From Macrostomum hystrix (Eukaryota > Platyhelminthes > Macrostomidae): a DNA stretch of 64,000 nucleotides. The stretch lies in NCBI GenBank assembly GCA_950097015.1, contig CATNEN010000039.1, positions 6,898,501 through 6,962,500 of the forward strand. Reading direction: 5' to 3'. Both the position numbers and the translations under genes were made by a program. Shown piece after piece: positions 49,201-60,774 of this stretch (position 1 is the first letter of the stretch; each line of letters starts with the position of its first letter). The notes below the pieces were generated by a model. It was given only the letters and a program-made list of their open reading frames with translations. It was not told where the DNA came from and ran no database searches.

Positions 49201-52200
49201 ATATCTACTTTTCCTCTTTTACTACATATACTCGTACAATAAATTACATCTAGATTTGTTTTGACATAAAAAATCCACCGTTCGTGCGCTACAACCGCAG
49301 CACCATTAGCCTAAATCTATTACATAATCGTAATTTGCTTGATAAATTAACCAGAAAGCATTGGTATTCTATAGACTTGTAATTTCACGCTCACAGAGAA
49401 AAATAAGGAATATATGCATATAATTTTTACACTGCAATAATAATGTTTGACCTTATAAATAGGTTGTGGGTTAGGTAGGGTTCTATTTCCATTAGTGATT
49501 TGCAATCGGCTCTACTGGAGTGGCACGATTTCTCAAGCACAATAGGCTACATCGCCTATTGTTTATTATATTGGCATGGCAGAACGTTACGTAATCGCAA
49601 AACTCAATTACTGCTAACTAATAACGCGTAAACAAACAGCTCGCCAATATTAAGTAAACATTTTTCGTATTGCGTTGGTGTATTTTGTTTTTTGGCTATT
49701 AGAATTAGCCCGTAAAAGAAAGTGAATATTGTAGCCTAGTGGTTACGTCTATGTATTTCTGATCTAGAGGTCGAAAGTTCGAGACTAAGACAACATGAAA
49801 CGATTTTGACCTTGAGGAACGAACTTTATTACTCTTGGCTATATTTTACTCTGCTGTGAAATTTGCGTGGTGTGGTGTCATCCTCCCCAGACCACAGACT
49901 AAACAGCTGTACACAGCCATGGAAACGTAGTGCAATAGCTTTGGCTGTGCACTGGCTACAGATCAAGATTTACAGGGCTATGTGTCCTGTCACTCTCTCT
50001 CTCTCTGCCCACAAGAAGACAGCTTTTAAACCTAAATCCGACGTTCTTTTGCAAATAAAAAATCTCCTGAAATCTGCAGACAAAAATCTATTAGATAATT
50101 AAAAATCAATCCAAAACTGACTGCGAATTAGGATTCATCTTTGCAAATGCTTATATAAAAGTCTACATCGGCACGTTAATCTGAATGTGCTTGCCCATAG
50201 TCTCATGGGACAGTGGGTGCTGCTTTTCTACGCCTAGTAGCCGCCGCAGAAGTAATTTCCCGTTTTCTTGTCTTCTTCAATCTAGGTTGTGTATGCCGTC
50301 TAAGGCTTGGTCTCCTTTTTTACTTCTTGGCGATCCTTTCCTTCATTTAGGAATAATTAATTCAGGCCCCTTGTGGGCCTTGCGCCTTGGCCTTCATTGG
50401 ACATAGAGATCCGAGGCCCTCCTATGTACAGTAAATTGATGTAGCAGCCAAGCAGGTTAGTTTCCCTTCTTGTTTTTTTCTTATTCCCCCCCTATGTAGT
50501 TTTAGCCATCTTTAGCTTCCCCGCTGGGGCGCAGTTCCTCTCTCCGTGTGCTCCTGTGAGCATATAATGCAGCTTCCCACGTCGCCTTCCCAGGAGGCCT
50601 GGTGGGAGTGCGGGTGGATGGAAGGACGCGAGGCGACGGGAAGGAAAGCACGAATCTAGGGCCGTCATATTTTAGTATGAAAAAATGAGCATTCGTCTTG
50701 CTGTGCTCACTAACCCAAAGGCTCTAATGGGAAATTGACTGCGGCTCCACCATCAAACCTTCCCATGCAAACTATAAAAAAAATTGCGCGGCCCCATTCT
50801 CCATCCTAGCCATTCGACTGCATTCGCGTCCCCCGCCTCACATTCGATAAGCAGTTAGCTACAGCCTGACACCCTAATACCCAGCCCACACAAGACCCCC
50901 CCTTAGGTGATGATTAGGCGTGGCCGGGATACGAGCCCTGTCCTACTTGTAAAGGGATCAATTTCTTTGTGTTTGCGGTTTTGCTGCAGCGCTGACACCC
51001 CAATCGGATCGCGCATCCGTTTGACACTTAGCTACGACGTATTTGTCATTTAGAAACAACCCACAATTCCAAATCTGGTTTTGCTTCTAGGCAACAAGTT
51101 TTTGGTGTAGATTTGTTCTCGATAGAGTAGAATTACTTCGAAAGAAGCCCAAGATTATTATTATACGAGTAATATTAGCTGTTGCTATACACTGCACTAT
51201 ATTGTATTGTATTTACTATTTTATTGTAGAAATAGTTGCTTTAGAAGCTTTTATCTTTTAGGTTCCTAAAAATCTTGTTCGATATAGATATAACAGAGTT
51301 TTTGTTAATACTTGTATATCGTAGCAAAACAACTACTTAGTGGGAGGGTCATTGGCACACAATTCAGCAACAGCGACTTGCAGCCAGCGAGGAGTAAATT
51401 ATACCCTTTCCGCTGACCCTTTAGCACAAAGGTATACGGAAACGAACACAGGCACAACTTGGTGTCACATCTTTGACTTTCGCGTCTTCAGACTGTAAAA
51501 ATTCATGTGTTTTCGTTTGAGGTTAGCTCTCAAAGGCAAAATTCATATGACAAGCCTCTAAATCTTCACACAGCAGATTGGCCCCAATTAAAATCGCCGT
51601 GGCACGGATTCTAGCCCAAGGACGTTAGTGCGAGAGTCGAGACTCGAGACCGTATGCTTGCTAGTAACGCGTTTCTACTTATCATGTTGACCATGTTGTG
51701 TGTTTTTTCTTTGTCATATGAAACAACTTTTTTCTCTTAGTTTCCTTTACGCACGTGCTAATCGGATGGAACTCGGATGGAGTAACTGAACTCGAAAATT
51801 ACAAGAGCAATTAACTGTAAACGCTCTGCTTGTATTCATGTATGCCCACTGAGCCCAATGCTACCATAATACGAGTATAAGCACCAGATCCAATTAGATT
51901 AAACAAAGCTGCTCACGGACCACCTGGCTTGTGCGTGAGTCGTCTTTTAAGTGCCCAGCGTTTTCTATCACCGCATTTCCAAAGGTTTTCGTCGTACTCA
52001 AAGCTGCACACACAATAATCCTCGGCTTATAAAGCATCCAAAAGATCCTCCCTCTCCTCCTCATCTCCTCCTACAGCCGAGACGCTTGGTCATTCGTGAG
52101 TATTTTTGCCTGCACTTTTGCTACTAGGAGGAGTGACTACGGAATGACAGGAAAATATCAGTCTTAGAACTGAGCGAGGTACACGATTAAGTATACGACA

Positions 52201-54490
52201 CTAGGTTCAACAATGTTACAAATAAATAACTAATCAGCGTCTTGGTTTTTCTTTCGATAAAAAATGTTCGCTTTTTGGGTGCCTAAACAAATAATTAGGC
52301 TTAGCTATAATCTATTAGCTAAGTAGATGTCGGCTGACACGTTAGTGACAATTCTACACGGCTCTAGTGTATAAAGTGAAATAAGAGACGGAATTCGTAA
52401 CTCGATCCGCAAAACTAGCACATTTTACCATTTTAGACATACTTGTTTAATACTGGGATGAGCAGTGCAACTGTACGATAAGCAAGAAGAAGTTAACTTT
52501 GATTAGAACTCATCGTCAATCAATAAATTATTGATTAACAGCTAGTCACGCAACAGCAAAGCATAGTCTCGAGCTACACGTCGTGTAAATGATTAATAAT
52601 ATAATAATATGAAGGAGGAGTGAATGCAGATAGAAAGAAAAGAAGGTATAGGCTCGAAGATAAAGAGGAGAGAAAGCAAGTGAAGTGGCTAAAATAGAAA
52701 CTAAACTGAAGAATAGGAAGCAGAATCATCAAGAGATGTAGAAAAGTGAAAAGGCTACAGACACAAACAAGAGAAAGAGATTGAATAAAAGTTATAGAAA
52801 CAAAAAAAATTGGTAAAGGTTTCGCACGGGAAGAGAATGCCCAGTTAGACTCACCCGCTATAGGACTTCGCCCGACTTTCAATGGTCCTCTGCTTCAGAC
52901 AGATGCGAGTTAGGGCCGCGCCCAGTTCTTTAGTGGCGCCTAGGAATTAGAAACCGCATCATTGCTAGACAATTGGTTAATGAAGAGCACAAAAAAGCAG
53001 AGTCAATTTTTTTAATTAGCAAAATTGCATGCATTGCATGCACATGCCAACTCACCATTAGAACTCGACGCCAAGTCTGCTATCTTTTGAAACGAATCGA
53101 GAAACGCCGAGCTCGCCAATAGCAGGATTCTAAAATATGCCAGTTATAAACGAATCTAACCTCAATCACATTACACATGAGTTTCTTAGAACATTATCTC
53201 AAACCTGCTGAAACCCTTGCCGCAGACATTTAACCTCAATTGAAAAACTTAATTGTCCTACCCATAAATGAAATTCTACTTCCAACAGAGCTTGACTAAC
53301 CCTCCATCAGTCAGCTTGATTCTGCCTCCACCACCCAGCTTGATTCTCCATCCACCACCCAGCTTGATTCTCCATCCACCACCCAGCTTGATTCTGCCTC
53401 CATCACCCAGCTTGATTCTGCCTCCACCACCCAGCTTGATTCTCCATCCACCACCCAGCTTGATTCTGCCTCCATCACCCAGCTTGATTCTGCCTCCACC
53501 ACCCAGCTTGATTCTGCCTCCACCACCCAGCTTGATTCTGCCTCCATCACCCAGCTTGATTCTGCCTCCACCACCCAGCTTGATTCTGCCTCCACCACCC
53601 AGCTTGATTCTGCCTCCACCACCCAGCTTGATTCTGCCTCCACCACCCAGCTTGATTCTGCCTCCACCACCCAGCTTGATTCTCCATCCACCACCCAGCT
53701 TGATTCTCCATCCACCACCCAGCTTGATTCTGCCTCCATCACCCAGCTTGATTCTGCCTCCACCACCCAGCTTGATTCTGTCTCCACCACCCAGCTTGAT
53801 TCTCCATCCACCACCCAGCTTGATTCTCCATCCACCACCCAGCTTGATTCTGTCTACACCACCCAGCTTGATTCTCCATCCACCACCCAGCTTGATTCTC
53901 CATCCATCACCCAGCCTGATTCTGCCTCCACCACCCAGCTTGATTCTCCATCCACCACCCAGCTTGATTCTCCATCCACCACCCAGCTTGATTCTCCATC
54001 CACCACCCAGCTTGATTCTCCATCCATCACACAGCCTGATTCTGCCTCCACCACCCAGCTTGATTCTCCATCCATCACCCAGCCTGATTCTGCCTCCACC
54101 ACCCAGCTTGATTCTCCATCCACCACCCAGCTTGATTCTCCATCCACCACCCAGCTTGATTCTCCATCCACCACCCAGCTTGATTCTCCATCCATCACAC
54201 AGCCTGATTCTGCCTCCACCACCCAGCTTGATTTTCCATCCACCACCCAGCTGTATTTTGTACGTTATGTGACTGGATCACAATGATAATAGCATTCTAG
54301 CATAAGTTTAAGTAAAAAGCTGATTGCTTTACCTGAAGGCACCATTTAACTTTTGTGCTTTATTAATTAAGTCCTCATAAACAGGGATGCCAAGCTTTAA
54401 TTCTCCAATTAAACAAGTGAATGCACTGCCAGCAGAGTTACATTCAAACTCCAGCTCAGCACAGCGCTGAGCTGAAACTTCTGTCACCAT
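42459..54490 (-). CDS. MTSS1: MTSS1/MIM-family I-BAR domain protein
   Basis: Membrane-bending actin regulator. Five coding exons: 54490-54333, 53129-53056, 52939-52855, 45263-44704 and 43687-42459; all phases agree, giving 701 aa. The 5' exon has an acceptor (TTTTCAG) at 54518 ahead of the ATG. The I-BAR/IMD domain is residues 1 to about 255. It includes [54 protein letters not shown], the [19 protein letters not shown] helix and [15 protein letters not shown], each aligning with human MTSS1. After it, SSDSGFMSQ (348-356) and SPTPPE match the vertebrate SSHDSGFISQ...SPMPPE segment. The rest is Ala, Ser, Gln and Pro runs ending PPPPPGF. The C-terminal actin-binding WH2 motif of the family is not visible. 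The 7.6 kb intron 3 carries a Helitron-like element; introns 1 and 4 carry minisatellites. Confidence 0.92.
43775..44095 (+). mobile_element. tRNA-derived SINE, family 2
   Basis: The head GTAAGTGGCTGAGCGGTCTA resembles a Ser/Leu tRNA A box. The degenerate B-box region is AAGCTCGAGCAGCCGC. The body contains GGGGCTTGTCGTGCAATTTA, and the tail from 43999 (CAGAATTGCCTCCTCGCTGG) is shared with the element at 8128. Ends in ATT repeats. Antisense in MTSS1 intron 4. Confidence 0.75.
44215..44625. repeat. 33-bp minisatellite in MTSS1 intron 4
   Basis: About 12 units containing CAAAATGGCAATTCATTCGC, with GCTC/AATC variants grouped in runs. Open in frame on both strands; judged non-coding. Confidence 0.95.
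45310..45368. repeat. Pyrimidine microsatellite
   Basis: CTT, CCTT and CTC simple-sequence run in MTSS1 intron 3, about 45 bp upstream in gene sense of the exon at 45263; it probably serves as its polypyrimidine context. Confidence 0.7.
46362..47248 (-). pseudogene. THAP-domain / P-element-like transposase remnant
   Basis: An ATG at 47248 begins a THAP-type C2CH zinc finger: CCAATC near the start, RFPSDNE, a SRWQRLL tryptophan segment and [10 protein letters not shown]. That frame ends at 46910. A second frame, open from about 46970 to 46362, contains [22 protein letters not shown] and [15 protein letters not shown]. These resemble the C-terminal part of THAP9/P-element-type transposases. 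The two frames are offset and the catalytic RNase-H-like core is absent. The locus is therefore either a decayed internally deleted transposase or a spliced THAP protein. It sits inside MTSS1 intron 3 on the same strand and inside the Helitron-like element. THAP identity is fairly firm; the transposase link is weaker. Confidence 0.6.
47745..47950. repeat. 21-bp tandem repeat
   Basis: About nine imperfect units of GTTTACCAGTTTTCTAAATG plus T, inside the Helitron-like element. Confidence 0.85.
48030..48330. repeat. 24-bp minisatellite
   Basis: About 12 units containing GCTGGGGGAAATTAGTTCTC, about 80 bp before the first hairpin of the Helitron-like element. Confidence 0.95.
48650..52854. other. 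Remainder of MTSS1 intron 3
   Basis: Apart from the SINE at 49735, no gene or clear element. 49000-49240 is a degenerate CTACTTTCT-type pyrimidine run. 50480-50960 is more GC-rich, with a TATA-like ACTATAAAA at about 50771 and a PBS-like TGGCCGGGATACGAGCCC at about 50912, which may be a decayed LTR. Confidence 0.5.
49735..50010 (+). mobile_element. tRNA-derived SINE, family 1
   Basis: Head GTAGCCTAGTGGTTACGTCT and B-box-like GAAAGTTCGAGACTAAG. The body ends ACTAAACAGCTGTACACAGC and GCAATAGCTTTGGCTGTG. More diverged than the copies in EXOC2. Confidence 0.75.
53305..54250. repeat. 24-bp minisatellite in MTSS1 intron 1
   Basis: About 39 units containing CAGCTTGATTCTGCCTCCAC, with CTCCATCCA variants. 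It is open in frame on both strands because the period is a multiple of three, and it is flanked by bona fide splice sites at 53129 and 54333. Confidence 0.97.
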
Positions 54491-56245
54491 TGCCAGCTCA
54501 CTAACTGTTGCAAGGCAACTGAAAATTATTTAAAGTTAAACAATGGATTAGTAACAACATCCAGCTGTATATACCTAAATATACTGATGTAACCTTGTAT
54601 ATCTATCCACCATTTTACTCTCAACTTTGGACATCAGTAACTTTTATTATAACAAACTCCACATTGATTTTGTCATAAGTTTGCCTATATTGAAGTGAAG
54701 TTGACAAAATTGAAGCAGAGATTCAGTAGAATTTACCATAGAGTGTAACTTTGAAGCAACAAGTGTTAAATTTGAAAATTAGTTTCAAGACTTTAGGATT
54801 GGAAGATAGAGCAGGTTTCAATGAACTAACAAAAGAGAATCATACTGGAAAGTAATTCAAAACTAAAAAAACAAGCAAAGTTTTAAGGCCCGGACATTGT
54901 TCCCACGGCATGATTTTTTTAGATTTTGCATAGCAGAGGTTAAAAATTATATGTGCTAAAATTTAATGTTTCTTTGTCTAAATTGAAGTTGACGCTGACT
55001 AAATAGAATGTACTTTTTCCCTCAAAGCAACAGACTGTCAAAATTGATGTGGAGTTTGTTACAAAAGCAGTAACTATTGTGTAAAATTAAGGGTAATATT
55101 GAATAGCTTTTTATTACAAATTATAACAATTTAAGTACTTAACTTTATGTGCCTAGCCATAGCTAAATTAGCTACTAATAACTATTAAGTATAGGCCAGG
55201 ATTAACAAATAATGATAGAAGTGCTATGAATAACCTGCTAATGTGCATATTTAATTATTTTATAAAATATAACAACTTTCTTAGCTTCTGTAAATACTTG
55301 AACTTACATACATTTTTAAATGATATAGCTATTTGTGGCCATGTCTATTAACTAAAACCTAAGCAAAAGAGAGAAGAGAAAGGACAGGAGGGATAATGAG
55401 GGAAAGATTATTTCATTGTCGCTTTGTTAGCTTCCCTTGCCTTGTTACCCTAGGCAAATATATTTTCTGGGTGGTATACTACCCAGCTCTCTAAGCACAC
55501 TACTATGATATCTGATTGGCTTGTTGGTTGTTGTTTGTTTATTATTAGTCATTGTCATTTTCTTTTTTACTTATGTTCTTATAAACACATTCTTTATTTT
55601 TTTTACATAAAGAAGTAGAGAAATAAGACTGTGAAACTAGAGGATTGCTATGCCATGGTCAGGTCAAGCATATAGCTAAATAATAATATATATGATATTG
55701 ATAAATAGCTAGGCCTAAGAATACAATAATTTATATACACTATGCTCATATAATAAACTATATAAAGTTATATAATTTTTTTCTACAACCAGCTTTATTC
55801 CACTAATCTATACAAAAAAAATAAAATACTAACTTAATAAGCTACTTTATTCATTATAAAAACTAAGTTAATAAAACAATGGAAAAATAGCCCCATATCA
55901 GTTTATCAACATATGCTATTAGACTAGCCTTTAGTTAGAGTAAACAGGCAATGTCTTGCCACTACCTTGACCATGTCACAATTCAAGGCAAAATAACTCA
56001 AACTAAAGAAAATTATGACAGAATGTTAATTTTATAACTGAGCCTGGGCTATATCAGTTCATGTTAGAAAACAAAACTCACAAAGGAAATAAATAAACTG
56101 CCCTTTAAGTAGAACTTTTGGCACAATATTATAAACAAATCAATACCAATGGCAATTAAATATGATGTAAAAAGCAAAAAAACTAAAAATCCAAACAACA
56201 AACAAGTCTACTAGCTATTATCCAATATAAAAAACAATAGTGACC

Positions 56246-56524
56246 ATACATGCGCAACACCTGGCCGACCCGGCCAAACCGGCCAGGTGAAACGAGGGCC
56301 AAGCAAGGTAAGTCGCAAAAACCAATAGACCAAGCGCAAAAAAATCAAAGGGGGGACCAAGTGACAAAAAAGGAAGGCGTGAAGAAAAGGAAAAAGGGGA
56401 GAGAAAAAGAGAGCAAATGAGAGCAAACTAAGTTGTAAATAGAGCAATGAAATGAACTAAGTCGCAAATGAGAGCAAAAACTAAGTCGCACGGCCGGCTA
56501 AGATTTGGGAGGTTGCGCATGTAT
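56246..56524. mobile_element. 279-bp MITE-like element with 13-bp perfect TIRs
   Basis: Begins ATACATGCGCAAC and ends with its exact reverse complement GTTGCGCATGTAT. Just inside the left end is a second hairpin with arms CACCTGGCCG / CGGCCAGGTG. The interior holds repeats of GAGCAAA and CTAAGTCGCA. No target duplication is certain. Confidence 0.6.
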
Positions 56525-56603
56525 AACTGAAACTAACCAATATCCTGTGTAGGCCTATGAGTATTATTTAGTAAAACATTCAGCAGCTATAAAATTAGGA
56601 AGT

Positions 56604-57267
56604 GCTTATACCCACAGTCCCGTGCCGATAATTTTAATCTTATCCACACGGATCCGTGCCGATAATTTTCTGCTTATCCACATGGCAGCTTGTATGAATA
56701 GGTCTACTTTTAAGTCCCTACCTATTCTTCTCTGAGCAGAAGGCTTTTGCTTCAGAGTATAGTATATAGTGTACACTATCAATGCATAGTGTAAAATAAT
56801 AACAGTGATGTGTGATAATATGTGTGATGAGTTTGGTGCTGACTAGAATTCTGTTGGTTGACTCGGATGATTTTCTTTGATAGACTTCTTACTTTTTAAG
56901 TCAAGATACAAATCAAATGAAAACATGTAACAATGACAAAAGATTTAGTAAGTTGTTATTACAATAATTAAAAAGGATGACATTAATGTTGGTTTATGAA
57001 TGTGTAGGTCGAAATGTAGGACAAAGTCGTAACACACTGGCAACTTTGTCAATCTATTGGCTCGAGGGTTCAACAAAAGGTTCAAACCCGAAAGGGCCTT
57101 GTTTCAAAAAACAGAACCATGTGGATAAAATTGAAATTAACGGCATGGCATATATAAAGAGTTGTAGACCTATTCATACAAGCTGCCGTGTGGATAAGCA
57201 GAAAATTATCGGCACGGATCCGTGTGGATAAAATTGAAATTATTGACACGGGACCGTGGGAATAAGC
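56604..57267. mobile_element. 664-bp MITE-like element with TIRs of about 104 bp
   Basis: 56604-56707 is the near-perfect reverse complement of 57164-57267. Within each arm TTATCCACACGGATCCGTGC-like sequence and CCGATAATTTT recur, so the arms are internally duplicated. No transposase frame; probably a non-autonomous DNA transposon or foldback element. Confidence 0.75.
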
Positions 57268-58102
57268 TCTGCCATAAAATTATTTCCTTACTCTTTTTTG
57301 TAGGGCCTATAGCATGCAGGTAAGAGATTTATATTTTTTACTAATATTAGGCCTACTAAAATCTAATATGTAACTTACTCATAATACCCAGTGAGACCAA
57401 TAATCAGAACTAAGTTTTGATCTGCACTTCATGACAAAATAAATTTGCGATTCATACAAAACAGAGAATTCTACATAATAGATTGTGGATACTAGTTTTA
57501 AGAAAAAAATAAGTAGATGACCTCTGTCTCTTTTTGTACTTTATTGTTTAATACGCTCTTAAATGAGAGTATTTGGTTAAATAAGAAGAATCAGAGAATC
57601 CAATATTAGGCAAATTAAAAAAAGACTAAAATCGAAAAAATATATATCCCACTCAATTTGAATGACTTGGCCTATATTGGATCATAAAAAAATTTAGGCC
57701 ATTCAGTAGCTCTGTTCTGTGACCTCTGTTGTTTAGTATATGGCATGGCATGTTATGCCGGTAAAAACTTATTTTTCTTTGATTTATATTGGTTTCTTGC
57801 TGCAGAATTCGATGTCGATGTCTACAGGTGTCCTGGCCACCGTCGCGTTTCGGTTCTGTATATTTATATAATGAAACGCCTACGCAGTACGACTACACAG
57901 TTGCGATAAGCAATTACAACATAATCTAAGAATTGAAACTTTGAATTGAAGGAATAAAATTTAACAATATGTAGCAGTTTTTATTTGCTGATTTGTTGTT
58001 CTGGCTAAAGTTCTTGATCTTGCTTTCTTAGTATAATATGATTTTCATTACAGTTTGACCTAAGTTTAGTAACTAGAATATTTGCATAATATAGCAGAAT
58101 TC

Positions 58103-58489
58103 CACCCTTGTTTTCCAAAAACATCCCGAATATAACATGCAAAAGTTCGCATATATATCCTGCGATAACATGTTACCGTGTTACAGTTACATATAAATTA
58201 TTATAAATGTAATAATAAATTTTAAATTAGGAACATAATTTATATTATTGAATACTTTCAGCGGCTTGCAAAAAAAGTCCAAATACTGTAGAAATGTAGA
58301 AATGTATAGAAATACTATAGACTACTATAGAATACTATAGAATACTATAGAAAATACTATTTATACGTTTGCCTTCACGATTTACTTTCATAGAAATGCT
58401 GGAATTCTGTAACACGGTTACATGTTATCGCAGGATAAATATGCGAAATTTTGCATGTTATATTCGTGATGTTTTGGAAAACAAGGGTG
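58103..58489. mobile_element. 387-bp MITE-like element with TIRs of about 85 bp
   Basis: Begins CACCCTTGTTTTCCAAAA and ends TTTTGGAAAACAAGGGTG. The arms continue inward with about 90% complementarity to about 58187 and 58405. The centre has ACTATAGAAT short repeats. Non-coding. Confidence 0.75.
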
Positions 58490-59005
58490 ACTAGTCCAAT
58501 ACCATCTATTGTAGTCATGTTGCAGTTCATTTGGATATTGTTTTGGTATTTTTTAGTCTGTTGCAATCTCATTTGGTGTTTACACAGACTTGCATAGTTT
58601 ATCTTTGACAGATCACATAGTATGTTAAGCATTATAGTATGTTAAGTATCCCAGTTTTTTAAATGATCAGTATCTTGGCATTGGGGCTGCATCAGTAAAA
58701 TAATCAATGCAATGATATATTAATTATTTAGGTCACTAGCATTAACTAGCTTGGCCCTAATATACTATACTAGGGGCCTAGTAGATATTAGGCCTACTCT
58801 GTTTAATATCAAAGTTAATGTTTTTTACTGTTTTGTTTTTTGGTCTAATGCTTTTTGTTTTAGCTTAGAACTATTGAATCAAGGCATTTCTCTTTTGGTT
58901 GACAAAAAAAAGAATTAACTTAGGCCTATATACTAGATCAGCATTTTTTAATCTAGGATAGACTAATTTACCATATCAAAAAGAAGCATTTCTTCTCTTA
59001 TTGTA

Positions 59006-59621
59006 GGGTAATGTATTATCAACCAAACAAGAATGTGTATTTTTTACTTCAAACCTAAGCTACAGATTTTCTATTTAAGATATGATTATAAATCAAAAGC
59101 TAAGGTATAAAAAACAGTTACATCTTTGTAAAAAGTATCTGATTTTGCTATTTTGTCAAATAGAAAAAAAGCTATTCCTGCTTTTCATCTAAAACCGAAC
59201 AATGATTTTTATGTATCTTCAAACCAAATGGAGAATTTGATGTTCGGTTTTACAATTTGAGTGAGTGGTTTAATCTTATTTTAACGAGTAAACTATTTTT
59301 CGTGCTCTATAAATAACTGCATTTATGGTCATTTAATTGGCAAGCAACTACATACAATCTTCATCTAAAGTACATACTGAAAAATGTTGTCAAAAGGTAT
59401 GCTTTTGCAATAAAAAATTCTACTGAAAGATCAATATCTTTCCTCTTAATGCTTCATTGCACTGCACATCATGCCTCAGCTTGTAGATAATTTCTTTGAC
59501 TTTCAAATTAGTTGTTCTGTGAAACACAATAGCTTGTTTCTGTCTTGCACGAGACCATGGAAGGAGTCAAAATTATTGTTCGGTTTTGAAGATACACTGT
59601 TCGGTTGATGATACATTACCC
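59006..59621. mobile_element. 616-bp MITE-like element flanked by TA
   Basis: The ends are GGGTAATGTATTATCAACC and, inverted, GGGTAATGTATCATCAACC, each directly flanked by TA (59004-59005 and 59622-59623). That is the target preference of Tc1/mariner-type elements. The motif AACCGAACA / TGTTCGGTT recurs inside the arms and interior. No transposase. Confidence 0.7.
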
Positions 59622-60774
59622 TATAAATCCTTAAATTTAGTCTTTAGCAGTTAGCCTTTAGGAAAGTTAGGAAAGAAAGTTTAAACAGTTTTTCCCAACT
59701 TATTATTTTTTTTAATAAAAAGGGTGAACAAGTAGTGAAAACTATGTATGTTTTTTTAATAGAATTGAGCTAAATTAGGATTTATCCTTTTTTGCTATAT
59801 GAAGTTGTTGTAGGGCTATTTTATAATATTTAAGATCCCTACTGAATGTCACCAAAGTTGTGCAGGGCTAATTTAATCCTACTGCTGTTACCAAAGTTGT
59901 TCTAGGCTTCTTTCCTTATACACTTTATTCAAATACTGTCTTTATGTCAATATTATAAATGTCTTTACTTTATTCGCTTTATACACTTTCTTATTTCAAA
60001 TTCAATTGGTAGCATTTATGTATTCAATATGGTAGCGTTATACTTTCAATATGCCCGGTATCTATCTTTGCTTATAACCTCACTGTATTACTTCTATAAT
60101 TACTTTGTATCAATCTTTGTCCATCTTTATCAGTCTTTATCTGTCTTTATCAGTCTTTATCACTCTTCAATTATTATTCAGTTAACCTTCAATTCAATCT
60201 TCAGTCCGTCTTCTGGGCTTTACCAGTGGATCTAGATTTACAGCTTTCTCTTCACTCTATTTACTTCTCTTTCACAATTCTCTTTCTTATATAACTTTAA
60301 CACGAACACTTCAAGATTCAAGCTTTCTTAATCTGAACTCCTTTCAACCGAGGTTGTCCAAGTTAGTTTTTCACTTTAGTCTGCTCGTGTATTTATAGTA
60401 AAAACTTCTCCTCCTCACCTCCGTGACTTCATTAAAACATTTTATTTTCGGTGCAATTTAAAACAAATTAGTGTATTTAAACAAATTTGGTGCATTTAAA
60501 CAAACAAAATGCTAATTTTGTGGGAAAAGATTTCTAGGAATAAAAACGAGGCCTATCTCAAAGTACAACAAAAGGAAATCAATCTACAGCTATGCATTTA
60601 TTTAATGAGTTTTTACTTATTAGATAGTTATGGTAGTTATATTTCTTAATGTAGCTCATGCATTAGTATTCAGCTTTTTGTTCTCTTTTTTTCAGAAGAT
60701 CAAGTCCTTGAAGTTTGCTTGAGATTTGGTAGCTTTAAGCAACTTAAAAGTCTGTGTTTTCTGCAATCTTCAAG

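Larger units (their letters stand above)
54519..60695. other. Head-to-head interval between MTSS1 and HNRNPUL
   Basis: AT-rich, with no coding exon I can support. It contains four inverted-repeat elements (listed separately). A short CTTTATCAGT repeat lies at about 60125-60170. The rest shows nothing recognisable. Confidence 0.6.

Noticed and set aside
49000-49260. Leu/Ser-rich 72-codon plus frame
   Set aside because: Degenerate CTACTTTCT simple sequence; hydrophobic appearance is a by-product of pyrimidine-rich DNA.
53268-54272. 334-codon plus-strand frame of PPPSLILPP repeats
   Set aside because: 24-bp minisatellite located between two phase-verified MTSS1 exons on the other strand.
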